Source: Planctomycetota bacterium
GTDB lineage: Bacteria; Planctomycetota; UBA1135; UBA2386
Reading direction: 5' to 3'
Length of the DNA: 64,000 nt
Assembly: GCA_019636245.1 (NCBI GenBank)
Contig: JAHBXX010000014.1
Location: 38,434 to 102,433, forward strand
Shown here: piece by piece, positions 19,232-29,440 of the stretch
How the letters are laid out: every line of letters begins with the position of its first letter
How positions within the stretch are numbered: the first letter of the stretch is position 1
Notes under the pieces: generated by a model
Told to the model about the DNA's origin: nothing
Database searches by the model: none
What the model saw: the letters and a program-made list of their open reading frames with translations, nothing else
Translations under genes and position numbers: made by a program

Positions 19232-20943
19232 GGCGGCGCGCGCCGTATCCGCAGCGGCGCGCTGACCGGCATGGCGTCGAGCCGTTCGCCGGCGCGCCAG
19301 TCGGGCACGCGGCGCAGGCGCAGCCACACGTCGCGGTCGGTGGGCAGGAACGCCCAGGCATCGCCGGGCAGGGTCACCGCGTCGCCGCCGAACGGGAAGA
19401 ACCACTCGTGCGACGCCAGCCAGACGCGGCCGCCGGCGTCGAACGCGTAGAGCGAGTAGCGGGCGTCGGCCGGGGCGCCGGCGTCGTGCCAGCGCAGCGC
19501 CGGCGGGGCGCTGCACGGCGCCTCGGGCGGCGGCGACCGCCACTCGATGCCCGCCGCCGGCGCGTCGGTGGCGACGACGATGCCGTCGACCAGGGTCGCG
19601 TGGTGGGCGTCCGCCGGCGCCGAGGCCGGATCGAAGCGCGGCGCGAACCAGCCGAACGCGACCCACGCCGCGACCGCCGGCGGCAGCAGGCCGAGCACCC
19701 AGGCGTGGCGGCCGAGGCGCAGCAGGCCGCCGAGGTGCACGAGGCCCGCGGCGAGCAGCACGGCGGCGGGTCCGACCGCCGGGAACAGGAGCCGCGCCTG
19801 CGGCTGCGGCGCCGACAGGTTGAACCACGCCGTGCCGGCGAACACGAGCCCGCAGGCGCCGAGCAGCAGGGGCAGCGGCTGCGGCAGCGCGGCGCGGCAT
19901 GGGCCCACGCGGTGCGCCAGCAGTCCGGCCAGCGCCAGGCCCGCGCCCGTCGCGCCCGACGCCAGCAGCGCCGGATGCGGCGGCAGCGCGAACCAGCCGA
20001 AGTTGCCGAACAGCGAGGCGAACACCTGCGGCAGGAAGCCGCCCCAGAACCACGGCCAGCGGTACTCGGCCGGGATGGTCGCGAAGGCGGCGTCGTGCAC
20101 GTTCATCGCCAGCGGATCGCCGTAGAGCTGCAGGTTGCGCACCAGCAGCGGCAGGCCGAGCGCCGCGGCGACCAGCAGGGCGCCGAGAGCGGGGCCCCAC
20201 GCGCGCCGGTCGCGGCGCCCGGCCCGCCAGAGCGCCGCCAGCGCCAGCAGGCCGAGGAAGGCCGTGGTGAGCTTCGTGCACGCCGCGGCGCCGAGCAGCG
20301 CGCCGAGCCCGAGCGCGCGCGGCCACGGCAGCGCGCCGTCGCGCCAGACCCGCGCCAGCAGCGCCAGCGTCGCGGTGGCGACCAGCGTCGCCAGCGTGTC
20401 GTTGCCGAGCACGCCGTGCACGAACGACCACATCGGCAGGCAGGCGACCAGCAGCACCGCGGCGTCGGCCGTGGCGGGGCGATCGGGACAGGCGATGCGC
20501 GCGAGCCGGTGCACCGCGAGCAGCGACAGCAGCCCCAGCAGCACCGACACCGCGCGCAGCGCGGCGAGCGTGCGGTGCGCGCGGGCGCGTGGCGGCCGTT
20601 CGTCGCCGCCGTGCAGCCAGTGCAGGGCGCTCGGCTGCCGGAACGCCGGGTTCGGCACCGTCGAGAACACCGTGTCGCTGGCGCCGAGCGCGTCGAGCGC
20701 CGTGGCCAGCAGCGCGTAGTAGAGCGGCGGATGGTGGGCGAGCGCCGCCTGGTCGAGCGGCGCCGCGCCGTGGCCGGGCGCGACCGGCAGCGTGCCGGCG
20801 TTCGCGAGGTGCCACGCGTACTGGTAGTGCGCGTTCTCGTCGGGGCCCTCGAAGCACGGCGTGCGCAGCAGGTAGCTGGTCGCCAGGGCCACGTGGCACA
20901 CGAGGGCGAGCCAGAGCAGCGGGCGGCGCGTCACGCTGCGCAC
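19225..20943 (-). CDS. GT-C/GT39-like polytopic membrane glycosyltransferase
   Basis: 572 residues, about 11 hydrophobic segments, then a hydrophilic C-terminal domain of about 130 residues. After the first helix comes FEGPDENAHYQYAWHLANAG, then HHPPLYYALLATAL. The PDE acidic motif and the HPPLYY motif are seen in GT39/PMT- and DUF2142-type transferases. The protein probably moves a sugar from a polyprenyl phosphate donor to a cell-surface acceptor. It sits between two other membrane proteins of similar style (17189, 22408), suggesting a small envelope-glycan locus, although the genes alternate in strand and are not one operon. Confidence 0.8.
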   Translation of the reverse strand: MRSVTRRPLLWLALVCHVALATSYLLRTPCFEGPDENAHYQYAWHLANAGTLPVAPGHGAAPLDQAALAHHPPLYYALLATALDALGASDTVFSTVPNPAFRQPSALHWLHGGDERPPRARAHRTLAALRAVSVLLGLLSLLAVHRLARIACPDRPATADAAVLLVACLPMWSFVHGVLGNDTLATLVATATLALLARVWRDGALPWPRALGLGALLGAAACTKLTTAFLGLLALAALWRAGRRDRRAWGPALGALLVAAALGLPLLVRNLQLYGDPLAMNVHDAAFATIPAEYRWPWFWGGFLPQVFASLFGNFGWFALPPHPALLASGATGAGLALAGLLAHRVGPCRAALPQPLPLLLGACGLVFAGTAWFNLSAPQPQARLLFPAVGPAAVLLAAGLVHLGGLLRLGRHAWVLGLLPPAVAAWVAFGWFAPRFDPASAPADAHHATLVDGIVVATDAPAAGIEWRSPPPEAPCSAPPALRWHDAGAPADARYSLYAFDAGGRVWLASHEWFFPFGGDAVTLPGDAWAFLPTDRDVWLRLRRVPDWRAGERLDAMPVSAPLRIRRAPPH

Positions 20944-20972
20944 TCTACGCGCGGCGCCGTAGGATCGGCGGC

Positions 20973-22334
20973 GTGAACTCCCTCCCAGCCGTGGCGCGGC
21001 TCGCTGCCGCCTCGTCGTTCGCCGTCCTGCTCGCCGCGCAGACCCCGGCCTGGATCCCGTCGGTCGACGCGCTGGCCGCCGAGGCCCTGCGGCGGCCGGG
21101 CGCCGTCGGTTTCAGCGTCGGCGTCGCCAAGGACGGTCACCTGCTGCTCGCCAAGGGCTACGGGCTCGCCGAGGCCGAACACCGCGTGGCCGCGGCGCCG
21201 TGGACGAAGTTCCGCATCGGCTCGGTGACCAAGCAGTTCACGGCCGCGCTGGTGATGCGGCTCGTCGAGCAGGGCAGGGTCGCGCTCGACGACGAACTGG
21301 CGCGCTACGTGCCCGACTTCCCGCTGCAGGGCAGGAAGGTCACGGTGCAGATGCTGCTCGACCACACCAGCGGCATCCCGAGCTACACCGACCTCGGCGA
21401 GGAATGGCAGAAGGTCTGGCCGCTCGAGCTGTCGCACGCCGAACTGCTGGCGCTGGTTGCGGGCAAGCCGTTCGACTTCGAGCCGGGCACGGACTGGCGC
21501 TACAACAACACCGGCTACTACCTGCTCGGCATGCTGCTCGAGCAGGTGCACGGCCAGCCGTTCGCGGCGATCGTGCGGCAGGAGCTCGCCGTGCCGCTCG
21601 GCCTCGCCGACACGCGCTACGACAGCCAGCGCGACCTGATCGAGGACCGCGCCCAGGGCTACGGCTTCGTGGACGGCCGGCTGGTCAACGACCTGCACCT
21701 GGGCATGAGCCAGCCCGGCGCCGCCGGCGGGCTGTTGTCGACCGGCGGCGACCTCGTGCGCTGGTCGATGGCGCTGGCCGGCGGCAAGGTCGTGTCTGCG
21801 GCGTCCTACGGTCGCATGGCGACGTCGGGCGTGCTGCCCGACGGCCGCGACACGCACTACGGCTTCGGCCTGATCGTCGGCGACGTCGAGGGGCGGCCGG
21901 CGGTCCACCACGGCGGCGGCATCTTCGGCTTCAACTCGATCCTGCTGCACGTGATCGGCGACGACCTGCACGTGGCGGTGGTCAGCAACGGCGAACACGC
22001 GAACGCGCAATCGCTCGCCGAGGCGATCGTGCGCGAGGTGCTGGCGATCCCGGCGTTCGTGCCGAAGGACCTGCCGCTGCCCGCGGAGCTGCGCGACGTC
22101 CTGGTCGGCGAGTACGAACTCGATATCGGCATGGTGCTCGCGGTGACCGCGCACGGCGACCGTCTGCGCGCCGAGGGCAAGGCGCGCGGGCAGGCGGCGT
22201 TCGACCTCCTTTGGCAGGGCGGCCGCGAGTTCCGCGCTGGGTTCGACCCGAAGGTCAAGCTGGTGTTCGCCGCCGACGGCAAGCAGCTCCAGCTGCACCA
22301 GGGCGGCGGCGTGTTCACCGGCCGGCGGCGGTGA
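20973..22334 (+). CDS. Serine hydrolase, beta-lactamase class C / esterase family, secreted
   Basis: 453 residues from a GTG at 20973, directly before a signal peptide (NSLPAVARLAAASSFAVLLA). Penicillin-recognising motifs are intact: SxxK as SVTK in RIGSVTKQFTAA (the Ser is the nucleophile), the YxN equivalent YNNTGYYLLG, and HHGGGIFGF in place of KTG. A C-terminal lipocalin-like extension of about 110 residues follows, as in many of these esterases and D-aminopeptidases. It should act in the periplasm. It is transcribed alone, divergently from the GT39-like gene. Confidence 0.9.
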   Translation: MNSLPAVARLAAASSFAVLLAAQTPAWIPSVDALAAEALRRPGAVGFSVGVAKDGHLLLAKGYGLAEAEHRVAAAPWTKFRIGSVTKQFTAALVMRLVEQGRVALDDELARYVPDFPLQGRKVTVQMLLDHTSGIPSYTDLGEEWQKVWPLELSHAELLALVAGKPFDFEPGTDWRYNNTGYYLLGMLLEQVHGQPFAAIVRQELAVPLGLADTRYDSQRDLIEDRAQGYGFVDGRLVNDLHLGMSQPGAAGGLLSTGGDLVRWSMALAGGKVVSAASYGRMATSGVLPDGRDTHYGFGLIVGDVEGRPAVHHGGGIFGFNSILLHVIGDDLHVAVVSNGEHANAQSLAEAIVREVLAIPAFVPKDLPLPAELRDVLVGEYELDIGMVLAVTAHGDRLRAEGKARGQAAFDLLWQGGREFRAGFDPKVKLVFAADGKQLQLHQGGGVFTGRRR

Positions 22335-22407
22335 ACGGCGCCCGGCCGCGGCGCCGCCGGCGCGCCTTGACCCTGCGCGCCGGACTCCGGTAGGGTCCGC
22401 GCCCGCG

Positions 22408-23607
22408 ATGCGCATTCCGGCAAGCCCTGGCTCCGACCTGCGCCGCGGGGCGATCGAGGTCGCCGTCGCGCTGGCGTTCGGGGCGCTGGCCTACGCCCTG
22501 TCGTGCGTCCTGGTCTGGCCGGACCCGGTCAACAAGGGCTTCGGCGAACAGTTCGAGGGCATGTCGCGCCAGCCGCTGGCGCTGTGGGGGCAGTTCCCGC
22601 ACCGCATCCTGGCGCCGCTGCTCGGCTGGCTGTGCGGCATGGGCGGCGACCGCTACCTGCTGTTCGTGCGCGGCCTGCACGTCGTCATGCTCGCCTGCGT
22701 GGTGCTCTACGCCCGTCGCCTCGGCTCGCGCCGCGGCGACGACCTGCTGATCGCGATCGCGGTCGCGGTCACCGCACCAGTGCAGATGTACAAGCAGCAC
22801 TGGGTCGGCTACTGCGACCCGCTGGCCTACACGCTGAGCCTGCTGGCGCCGATCGCCGTGCGGCGGCGGGCGGTGTTCTGGCTGCTGTTCCTCGCCAACC
22901 TGCTGACGCACGAGCTGGCGGTGTTCCTGCTGCCGTGGCTGTGGTTCCTGCGCCGGCAGGTGGAACCGGCGTGGCGCCGCGACGTGCCGTGGGTCGCCGG
23001 CGCGCTCGCGAGCTACGCGGCGTTCTACCTGACGGTGCGCGCCGTCCGGCAGCCCACCTACGCGGCGGACTTCTTCCTCGACAACCCGCTGCTGCCGTGG
23101 GGGGCGCTCGCCTGCTGGATGATGGCGCTGACGCACTGGCTGCTCGCCTACGGGCCCGTGCTCGCGGTGCTGGCGTGGCACCAGCACACGCGCAGCCACG
23201 GCCGCGAACGCCGCCAGCTGTGGCTCGTGCTGGCCGGCGTGCTGATGATCCTGTCGATCGCGTTCGACTGGATGCGCCACGCGAACCTGATCGTGTTGCC
23301 GTTCGTGCTCGCGTCGGCGCGCTTCCTCGCCGCCGGCCACCGCCGCGTCTACGCGGGGCTCGTCGCCGGATCGGTGGGGCTGCTGCTGTGGGTGCCGCCG
23401 TGGAGCGGCCATGCGCCGCCGACCAGCGACCTCTGGGGGCCGATGTTCGAGCTGGTGCTGGTGCCGAAGGACTTCGTTCGCGTGGTCACGCACTGGATCC
23501 CGGCGGTGTGGCCGATCCTCGCCGTGATCTACGCGCTGCTGGCCGCGGTCTGGCTGCTCGGCTGGGCGATGGCGCGCCGGGGGAACCGCGCGGCCGCCGC
23601 CGCCTGA
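22408..23607 (+). CDS. Polytopic membrane protein of unknown function
   Basis: 399 residues with about nine hydrophobic helices spread along the whole chain and no soluble domain. The only distinctive loop is near the N-terminus (QFPHRILAPLLGWL), which is short and histidine-containing as in some GT-C-like proteins; YKQHWVGYCDPLAY lies in a later loop. A transferase role in surface glycan assembly is possible, but no clear catalytic motif is seen. It starts 74 bp after the serine hydrolase stop on the same strand. Confidence 0.75.
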   Translation: MRIPASPGSDLRRGAIEVAVALAFGALAYALSCVLVWPDPVNKGFGEQFEGMSRQPLALWGQFPHRILAPLLGWLCGMGGDRYLLFVRGLHVVMLACVVLYARRLGSRRGDDLLIAIAVAVTAPVQMYKQHWVGYCDPLAYTLSLLAPIAVRRRAVFWLLFLANLLTHELAVFLLPWLWFLRRQVEPAWRRDVPWVAGALASYAAFYLTVRAVRQPTYAADFFLDNPLLPWGALACWMMALTHWLLAYGPVLAVLAWHQHTRSHGRERRQLWLVLAGVLMILSIAFDWMRHANLIVLPFVLASARFLAAGHRRVYAGLVAGSVGLLLWVPPWSGHAPPTSDLWGPMFELVLVPKDFVRVVTHWIPAVWPILAVIYALLAAVWLLGWAMARRGNRAAAAA

Positions 23608-23620
23608 CGAGGACCGCGGA

Positions 23621-25768
23621 CTACAGCAGGCCGCGGCGCTGCAGCAGCGCCCTGGTGTCGAGGTCGCGGCCGCGGAAGGCGGCGAACATCGCCATCGGCT
23701 CGCGGGTCAGGCCGCGCGACAGGACCGCGTCGCGGAACGCGTCGCCGTTCCGCCGGTTCATGCCGCCGCGCTCCATCACCGCGGCGAACGCGTCGGCCGC
23801 CAGCGCCTCGCTCCACAGGTAGGCGTAGTAGCCGGCCGAGTAGCCGCCCGGCCAGACGTGCGCGAAGTAGGCGCTGCGGTAGCGCGGTGGCACCAGCGGG
23901 TGCGCGACGCCGGCCTTCGCCAGCGCCTCGGCTTCGAAGGCGGCCACGTCCGGCACCTCGGTGCCCGGGGGCAGCGTGTGCCAGGCCATGTCGAGCAGCG
24001 CCGCGGCGAGGTACTCGAGCGACGCGAAGCCCTGGCCGAACTTGCGGGCGCGCTGGACCTTCGCCACCAGGTCCGCCGGCATCGGCGCGCCCGTACGCCA
24101 GTGCCTGGCGCAGCGCTGCAGCACCGCCGGGTCGAAGGCGAAGTCCTCGTGGAACTGGCTCGGGAACTCGACGAAGTCGCGCGGCACGTTGGTGCCCGAG
24201 AGCAGCGGGTAGCGCACGCGGCTGAACAGCCCGTGCACGCCGTGGCCGAACTCGTGGAACAGCGTCGTGACCTCGTCGAAGGTGAGCAGCGTCGGCTGGC
24301 CGGGGCCGGGCTTCGGCACGTTGAGCACGTTGACGACCACCGGCTTCGTGCCCTGCAGCTCGTTCTGGTCGACGAACTCGCTCATCCAGGCGCCGCCGCG
24401 CTTCGCCGGCCTGGCGTAGTAGTCGGCGTAGAACAGACCGATCGCGCTCGCGTCGGCGTCGAACACCTCGAACACGCGCACGTCGGGGTGGTGGACCGGC
24501 AGATCGCGCCGCTCGCGCAGCGTGATGCCGTAGAGCTGCTCCGCCATGTGGAACAGGCCGTGCTGCAGCACCGACTCGAGTTCGAAGTACTGCTTCACCT
24601 CGGCTTCGTCGAAGTCGTAGCGCGCCGCGCGCACCTTCTCGGCGGTCCATGCCCAGTCCCAGGGTTCGAGCCGCGTGCCCGGCAGGGCCGTGTCGAGATG
24701 GGCCTGCAGTTCGCGGGCCTCGGCGTTCGCCTTGGCGACGATCGCCGGCGTCATGCCCTCCAGCATCTGCATCACCGCCGCGGGCGTGCCGGCCATCTGG
24801 TCGGCGAGCACGTAGGCGGCGTGGTTCGCGAAACCGAGCAGCTGCGCGCGCTCCGCCCGCAGCGCGGCGAGCCGCCGCACCAGGGCCTGCGTGTCCTGCT
24901 CGTTGCCGCGGCTGCAGCGCTGCAGCGACGCCTCGAAGACGCGGCGTCGGGTCGCCCGGTCGTCGAGCGACGACAGCACGCCCTGCGAGCTCGGTAGCTG
25001 CAACGACAGCAGGTACTTGCCGTCGTGGCCGGCGGCCCTGGCCGCGTCGGCCGCCGCCGAGACGGCGCTGTCGTCGAGCCCGGCGAGCTGCTCGCGCGCG
25101 TCCGTGACGACGGCGAGCGCGTTGGTGTCGGCGAGCAGGCGGTCCTGGAACTGCGTCTCGAGCCGCGACGCCTCCTCGTTGATCGCGCGCAGCCGCTGCT
25201 GGGCGCCGGCGTCGAGGCGGGCGCCGTTGCGGACGAAGCTGGCGTGGTAGCGCTCGACGAGGCGCCGCTGCTCGGCGTCGGCGAGCGTGGTCCGCGCGGC
25301 GTGCACCGCCTCGATGCGTGCGAACAGCGCCCGGTCGAGGTGGATCGCGTCCTGGTGCGCGGCGAGCTTGGGCGCCATCTCGGTCTGGATCCTCTGGCGC
25401 GCCTCGTTCTTGTCGGTGCCGACGAGGTGGAAGAACACCTTGGCGGTCCGGTGCAGCAGGGTGCCGCTGCGCTCGAGCGCGGCGATCGTGTTGGCGAACG
25501 TCGGCGGCTCGGGCTGGTCGGCGATCGCACGCACCTCGGCGAGGTGCTGCTCCATGCCGGCCGCGAACGCCGGCAGGAAGTGCTCGTCGCGGATGCGGTC
25601 GAACGGCGGCGCCTGGTAGGGCAGCGGGCTCGGGGCGAGCAGTGGATTCGTGTCCCGGTCGGGAGCCGTGGTGGCGGTCGCGTTCGGCATGTCGGTGGAG
25701 TGGGTGCTGGTCGATGTGGCGCAGGCCGCGACGGCGGCGGCCAGGGCGCAGAGGGGTATCGGTCGCAT
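23621..25768 (-). CDS. M3-family zinc metallopeptidase (oligopeptidase A/Dcp-like) lipoprotein
   Basis: 715 residues, the family size. The catalytic signature is LFHEFGHGVHGLF, with His505, Glu506 and His509 binding zinc or acting in catalysis, and EFPSQFHEDF downstream supplying the third ligand region. The N-terminus has a signal peptide ending in the lipobox VAAC, so unlike the cytoplasmic E. coli enzymes this one is probably a periplasmic lipoprotein. It degrades short peptides. A Thr/Ser-rich linker follows the lipid cysteine. Convergent with the membrane protein gene at 22408. Confidence 0.93.
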   Translation of the reverse strand: MRPIPLCALAAAVAACATSTSTHSTDMPNATATTAPDRDTNPLLAPSPLPYQAPPFDRIRDEHFLPAFAAGMEQHLAEVRAIADQPEPPTFANTIAALERSGTLLHRTAKVFFHLVGTDKNEARQRIQTEMAPKLAAHQDAIHLDRALFARIEAVHAARTTLADAEQRRLVERYHASFVRNGARLDAGAQQRLRAINEEASRLETQFQDRLLADTNALAVVTDAREQLAGLDDSAVSAAADAARAAGHDGKYLLSLQLPSSQGVLSSLDDRATRRRVFEASLQRCSRGNEQDTQALVRRLAALRAERAQLLGFANHAAYVLADQMAGTPAAVMQMLEGMTPAIVAKANAEARELQAHLDTALPGTRLEPWDWAWTAEKVRAARYDFDEAEVKQYFELESVLQHGLFHMAEQLYGITLRERRDLPVHHPDVRVFEVFDADASAIGLFYADYYARPAKRGGAWMSEFVDQNELQGTKPVVVNVLNVPKPGPGQPTLLTFDEVTTLFHEFGHGVHGLFSRVRYPLLSGTNVPRDFVEFPSQFHEDFAFDPAVLQRCARHWRTGAPMPADLVAKVQRARKFGQGFASLEYLAAALLDMAWHTLPPGTEVPDVAAFEAEALAKAGVAHPLVPPRYRSAYFAHVWPGGYSAGYYAYLWSEALAADAFAAVMERGGMNRRNGDAFRDAVLSRGLTREPMAMFAAFRGRDLDTRALLQRRGLL

Positions 25769-25897
25769 GGCGCCAGTCTACGAAGCCGACGGGCCGGCTG
25801 CGGGTGTCGGCCGCGCCGATGCCTGGAACGCGCTTGCGTTGGCTGCTGCGCGCCCTTCAATGCCCAGCCTCTCACCCACTCACTCGCGGAGGCTCGA

Positions 25898-26368
25898 ATG
25901 TCGGAAGGGAAACGTCCCGGCGGGCTCACGGCGCTCGCGGTCCTCAACTTCGTGTTCGGCGGCCTCGAGATCCTCGGCTCGCTCGGCATGCTGATGCTGA
26001 TGGCGTTCCTGGATGCCGCCGCCAAGTCCGGCGAGGACGACGGTGCCGCCGAGGCGCAACGCAAGATGGCCGAGGCATGGGAGCAGATCGGCCTCGGCTT
26101 CTTCTACGTGATCCTGATCGTGGGGGCCGTCAGCGCGATCCTGTTGATCGCCTCGGGGGTCGGCTACCTGCAGCAGAAGAAGTTCCTGGGCCGCACGCTG
26201 GGCAACAGCTACGCGGTGCTGTCGATCGGCTCGTCGCTGGCGATGGGCATGGCGGTGACCGCCGATGCCGGCGGCGGCTTCAACATCGGCACCCTGATCC
26301 GCCTCGTCTACCCGGTGCTGACCCTGTTCCTGCTGAACACGACCTTCAAGGAGGACTTCGTGCGCTGA
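25898..26368 (+). CDS. Small membrane protein of unknown function
   Basis: 156 residues from the ATG at 25898, with GCGGAGG at 25886-25892 as ribosome-binding site. The layout is a short polar start (MSEGKRPGG), a hydrophobic helix (about residues 10-36), an acidic loop with KSGEDDGAAEAQRKMAEAWE, then three more helices. The pattern resembles small four-helix DUF proteins seen in Planctomycetota. It lies 64 bp upstream of the ABC exporter genes and may be co-transcribed with them. Confidence 0.75.
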   Translation: MSEGKRPGGLTALAVLNFVFGGLEILGSLGMLMLMAFLDAAAKSGEDDGAAEAQRKMAEAWEQIGLGFFYVILIVGAVSAILLIASGVGYLQQKKFLGRTLGNSYAVLSIGSSLAMGMAVTADAGGGFNIGTLIRLVYPVLTLFLLNTTFKEDFVR

Positions 26369-26432
26369 GCCGTCGGCGGCGCCCTGGCGCCGCCGGCCCG
26401 CCGTCGCCCCGTCGCAGCCGCCGGTCGCACCG

Positions 26433-27349
26433 ATGAAGGCCCGCCACGTCCAGCTGATCGCCAGCTACAGCGCCCGCTACTCGGTGCGCGGCGGCATCGG
26501 CCTGGTCTTCCTGCTGCTGTCGCTGACGTTCGGCCTGCTGGTCGCGCACACGATGCTGCAGCCGGTCGAGATCGCGGCGGCGCAGTTCGCGAAGGGGCGC
26601 AACGCCGACCCGGCCCGCGCGACGCAGCGGGCGCTGGAGGCGATCACCGAACAGGCCAAGCCCGTCGTCGCCTGGATGCTGACGCCCAGCACCCGGGAAC
26701 CGGACGCCGAGGCCAAGCGGGCCGGCGACGCCTGGAGCGACTTCCTGCTCGACGACCGGCCGGCGCTGCTGTCGGCGATCTTCCTGATCCTGCTGTTCGG
26801 CTGGCCGCTGGTGGTCGCCTTCGGCGCCTTCGACCTCTACGCCGGCGACATCGGCTCGCGGCAGCTGCGCTACCAGCTCCTGCGGGTCGATCGCGGCAGC
26901 ATCTACTTCGGTCGGCTGCTGGGAATGGTCGTCACCTTCGTGCTCGTGCTGCTGCTGCTCGGCGTCACGGTCACCGCCTACATCGGCCTCAAGCTGTCGG
27001 TCTACGAGTGGCCGGCGCTGCTCGGCTGGAGCGCCTACGGCACGCTGGCGCTGGTCGTCGTGTCGCTGCCGTACGTGGCGCTGTGCGCCTGGCTGTCGGC
27101 GGGCTTCGCCAGCTCGTTCGCGTCGCTGACGATCGCCTCGTTGGTGATCGGCGGCGTGCCGCTGTTCGCCGCGCTCGGCGGGCGTCAGTTCGAGGTGCTC
27201 GGCTACGCGAGCTACCTGCTGCCGTGGGGCTTCCAGCTGCGGCTGTTCCACCCCGAGGCCGGGCAGGTGGCGCTCGCCGCCGGCGGCTGTCTGCTGCAGG
27301 CGGCGCTGTTCGCCTGGCTCGGCCACCGCAAGTTCACCCGCCGCGACCT

Positions 27350-27353
<4 letters not shown>
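26433..27353 (+). CDS. ABC-2-type transporter permease
   Basis: 306 residues. A first helix near the N-terminus (GIGLVFLLLSLTFGLLVAHT) is followed by a roughly 90-residue extracytoplasmic loop and then five helices, the ABC-2 permease layout. SRQLRYQLLRVDRGSIYFGR in the cytoplasmic loop is typical for coupling to the ATPase. Its stop codon overlaps the GTG of the ATPase gene (GTGA). The transported substrate is unknown. Confidence 0.88.
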
Positions 27354-28297
<944 letters not shown>

Positions 28298-28301
28298 CCG
28301 C

Positions 28302-29084
28302 TCAGCACGGGGCGGAGCCCGGCAGCGGCTGGAACAGCGCGAACACGGCGCCCACCGGATCGGCGAGCAGCGAGAACGAGCCGACCCCTTCGATCGGCTG
28401 CGCCGCCATCAGCACCTGCGCACCGAGCCGCGCGGCCCGTTGCCCGGCGGCCGCCAGGTCGTCGACCAGGAAGTAGACGAGCCAGCAGCTCGGGGCGCCG
28501 GGCTGCGGGTTCTTCATCAGGCCGCCGGCCTGCTTGCCGCCGAGCATCTGCACGTGGTAGGTGCCGAGCGGCCCCATGTCCTTCGGCTCGTCGCGCCAGC
28601 CGCACAGCGCGCCGTAGAACGCCTGCGCCGCCGCGTCGTCGTGCGTCAGCAGTTCGTTCCAGCAGGCGCGCCCGGCGACCGGCAGGTCGGGGTCGAAGCC
28701 CTGCGAACCGGGCAGCCCGCGGAAGATCGAGAAGGTGGCGCCCTGCGGGTCGCCGACGACCGCGAAGCGGCCGGTCTGCGGGATGTCGGTCGGCGGCACG
28801 CAGACCGAGCCGCCGAGTTCCTGGATGCGCGCCGCCGCGGCATCGACGTCGTCGACGGCGAGGTACGGCATCCAGTGCGAGTTCGGCAGGTTGCGTTCCT
28901 CGACGATGCCGCCGATCGGGCCCGGGCCGGCGAGGATGCGGCGGTAGACGAAGCCGTGCATGGCGTGTTCCTCGATGCGCCAGTCGAAGAGGTCGCGGTA
29001 GAAGGCCTGCGCCTTGGCGCCGTCCGTGGTCATGAGGTCGTGCCAGATGAAGCGGCCCGGCCAGGGTCCGGTCGAGGGGGTCAT
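28302..29084 (-). CDS. VOC-family (glyoxalase-like) protein with two tandem domains
   Basis: 260 residues from the ATG at 29084. Two copies of the vicinal-oxygen-chelate unit: the first opens with GRFIWHDLMTTDGAKAQAFY and the second with ACWNELLTHDDAAAQAFY (about residue 135). Each ends with a DPxGAxFxxF strand (DPQGATFSIF, DPVGAVFALF). Two-domain proteins of this type are often annotated as glyoxalase/bleomycin-resistance-like; the substrate is unknown. It converges with the ABC operon and lies just left of the tRNA-Pro gene, so it is the last core gene before the island. Confidence 0.9.
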   Translation of the reverse strand: MTPSTGPWPGRFIWHDLMTTDGAKAQAFYRDLFDWRIEEHAMHGFVYRRILAGPGPIGGIVEERNLPNSHWMPYLAVDDVDAAAARIQELGGSVCVPPTDIPQTGRFAVVGDPQGATFSIFRGLPGSQGFDPDLPVAGRACWNELLTHDDAAAQAFYGALCGWRDEPKDMGPLGTYHVQMLGGKQAGGLMKNPQPGAPSCWLVYFLVDDLAAAGQRAARLGAQVLMAAQPIEGVGSFSLLADPVGAVFALFQPLPGSAPC

Positions 29085-29256
29085 GCGTGGGCTCCGTTGG
29101 GGAAGCCGCGCACTGTAGGCGGTGGCGGTGGTGGGGTGGTGGGCAAGGGGTCTGGCATCTTTCCGGGGTGGGGGTGCGTGCGCCCTTGCCCTGTCGGGTT
29201 GCCGCGCTAGCATCGCCCGGCCCCAGGGGCTCGAGGCCCCACGACGGTTCCCGGTT

Positions 29257-29333
29257 CGGAGCGTAGCGCAGCCTGGTAGCGCACCTGCATGGGGTGCAGG
29301 GGGTCGGAAGTTCAAATCTTCTCGCTCCGACCA
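29257..29333 (+). tRNA. tRNA-Pro (anticodon GGG)
   Basis: 77 nt including an encoded CCA. Acceptor arms CGGAGCG (29257-29263) and CGCTCCG (29323-29329) pair fully. The anticodon stem CCTGC/GCAGG encloses the loop ATGGGGT, giving GGG at positions 34-36. GGAAG-TTCAAAT-CTTCT is the T arm. The layout matches bacterial tRNA-Pro(GGG). The integrase gene starts 108 bp downstream, so the 3' end of this tRNA is the probable integration site. Confidence 0.96.
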
Positions 29334-29407
29334 CTTTCTAACTTCTGCTGAGTGCTCGACATCGGGCACACCCGTCCTTCGGACGGTGCGGCGCGTGAGT
29401 CCCCAAA

Positions 29408-29427
29408 CTTGGTAGTCGACTGCCAAG
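29408..29427. promoter_or_regulatory. 20-bp dyad directly upstream of the integrase gene
   Basis: CTTGGTAGTCGACTGCCAAG is its own reverse complement except for one mismatched pair (T6/G15). It ends 13 bp before the integrase ATG. It could be an operator for integrase autocontrol or an arm-type recombinase/excisionase site. Confidence 0.55.
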
Positions 29428-29440
29428 TGAAGGTCGTTCC

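Noticed and set aside
17203..20976. Very long plus-strand open frame (1257 codons) and its minus counterpart (17225-20899)
   Set aside because: Both are Arg/Ala/Pro/Gly-rich shadows of the two convergent membrane-protein genes; they have no domains, and the real frames have normal helices and motifs.
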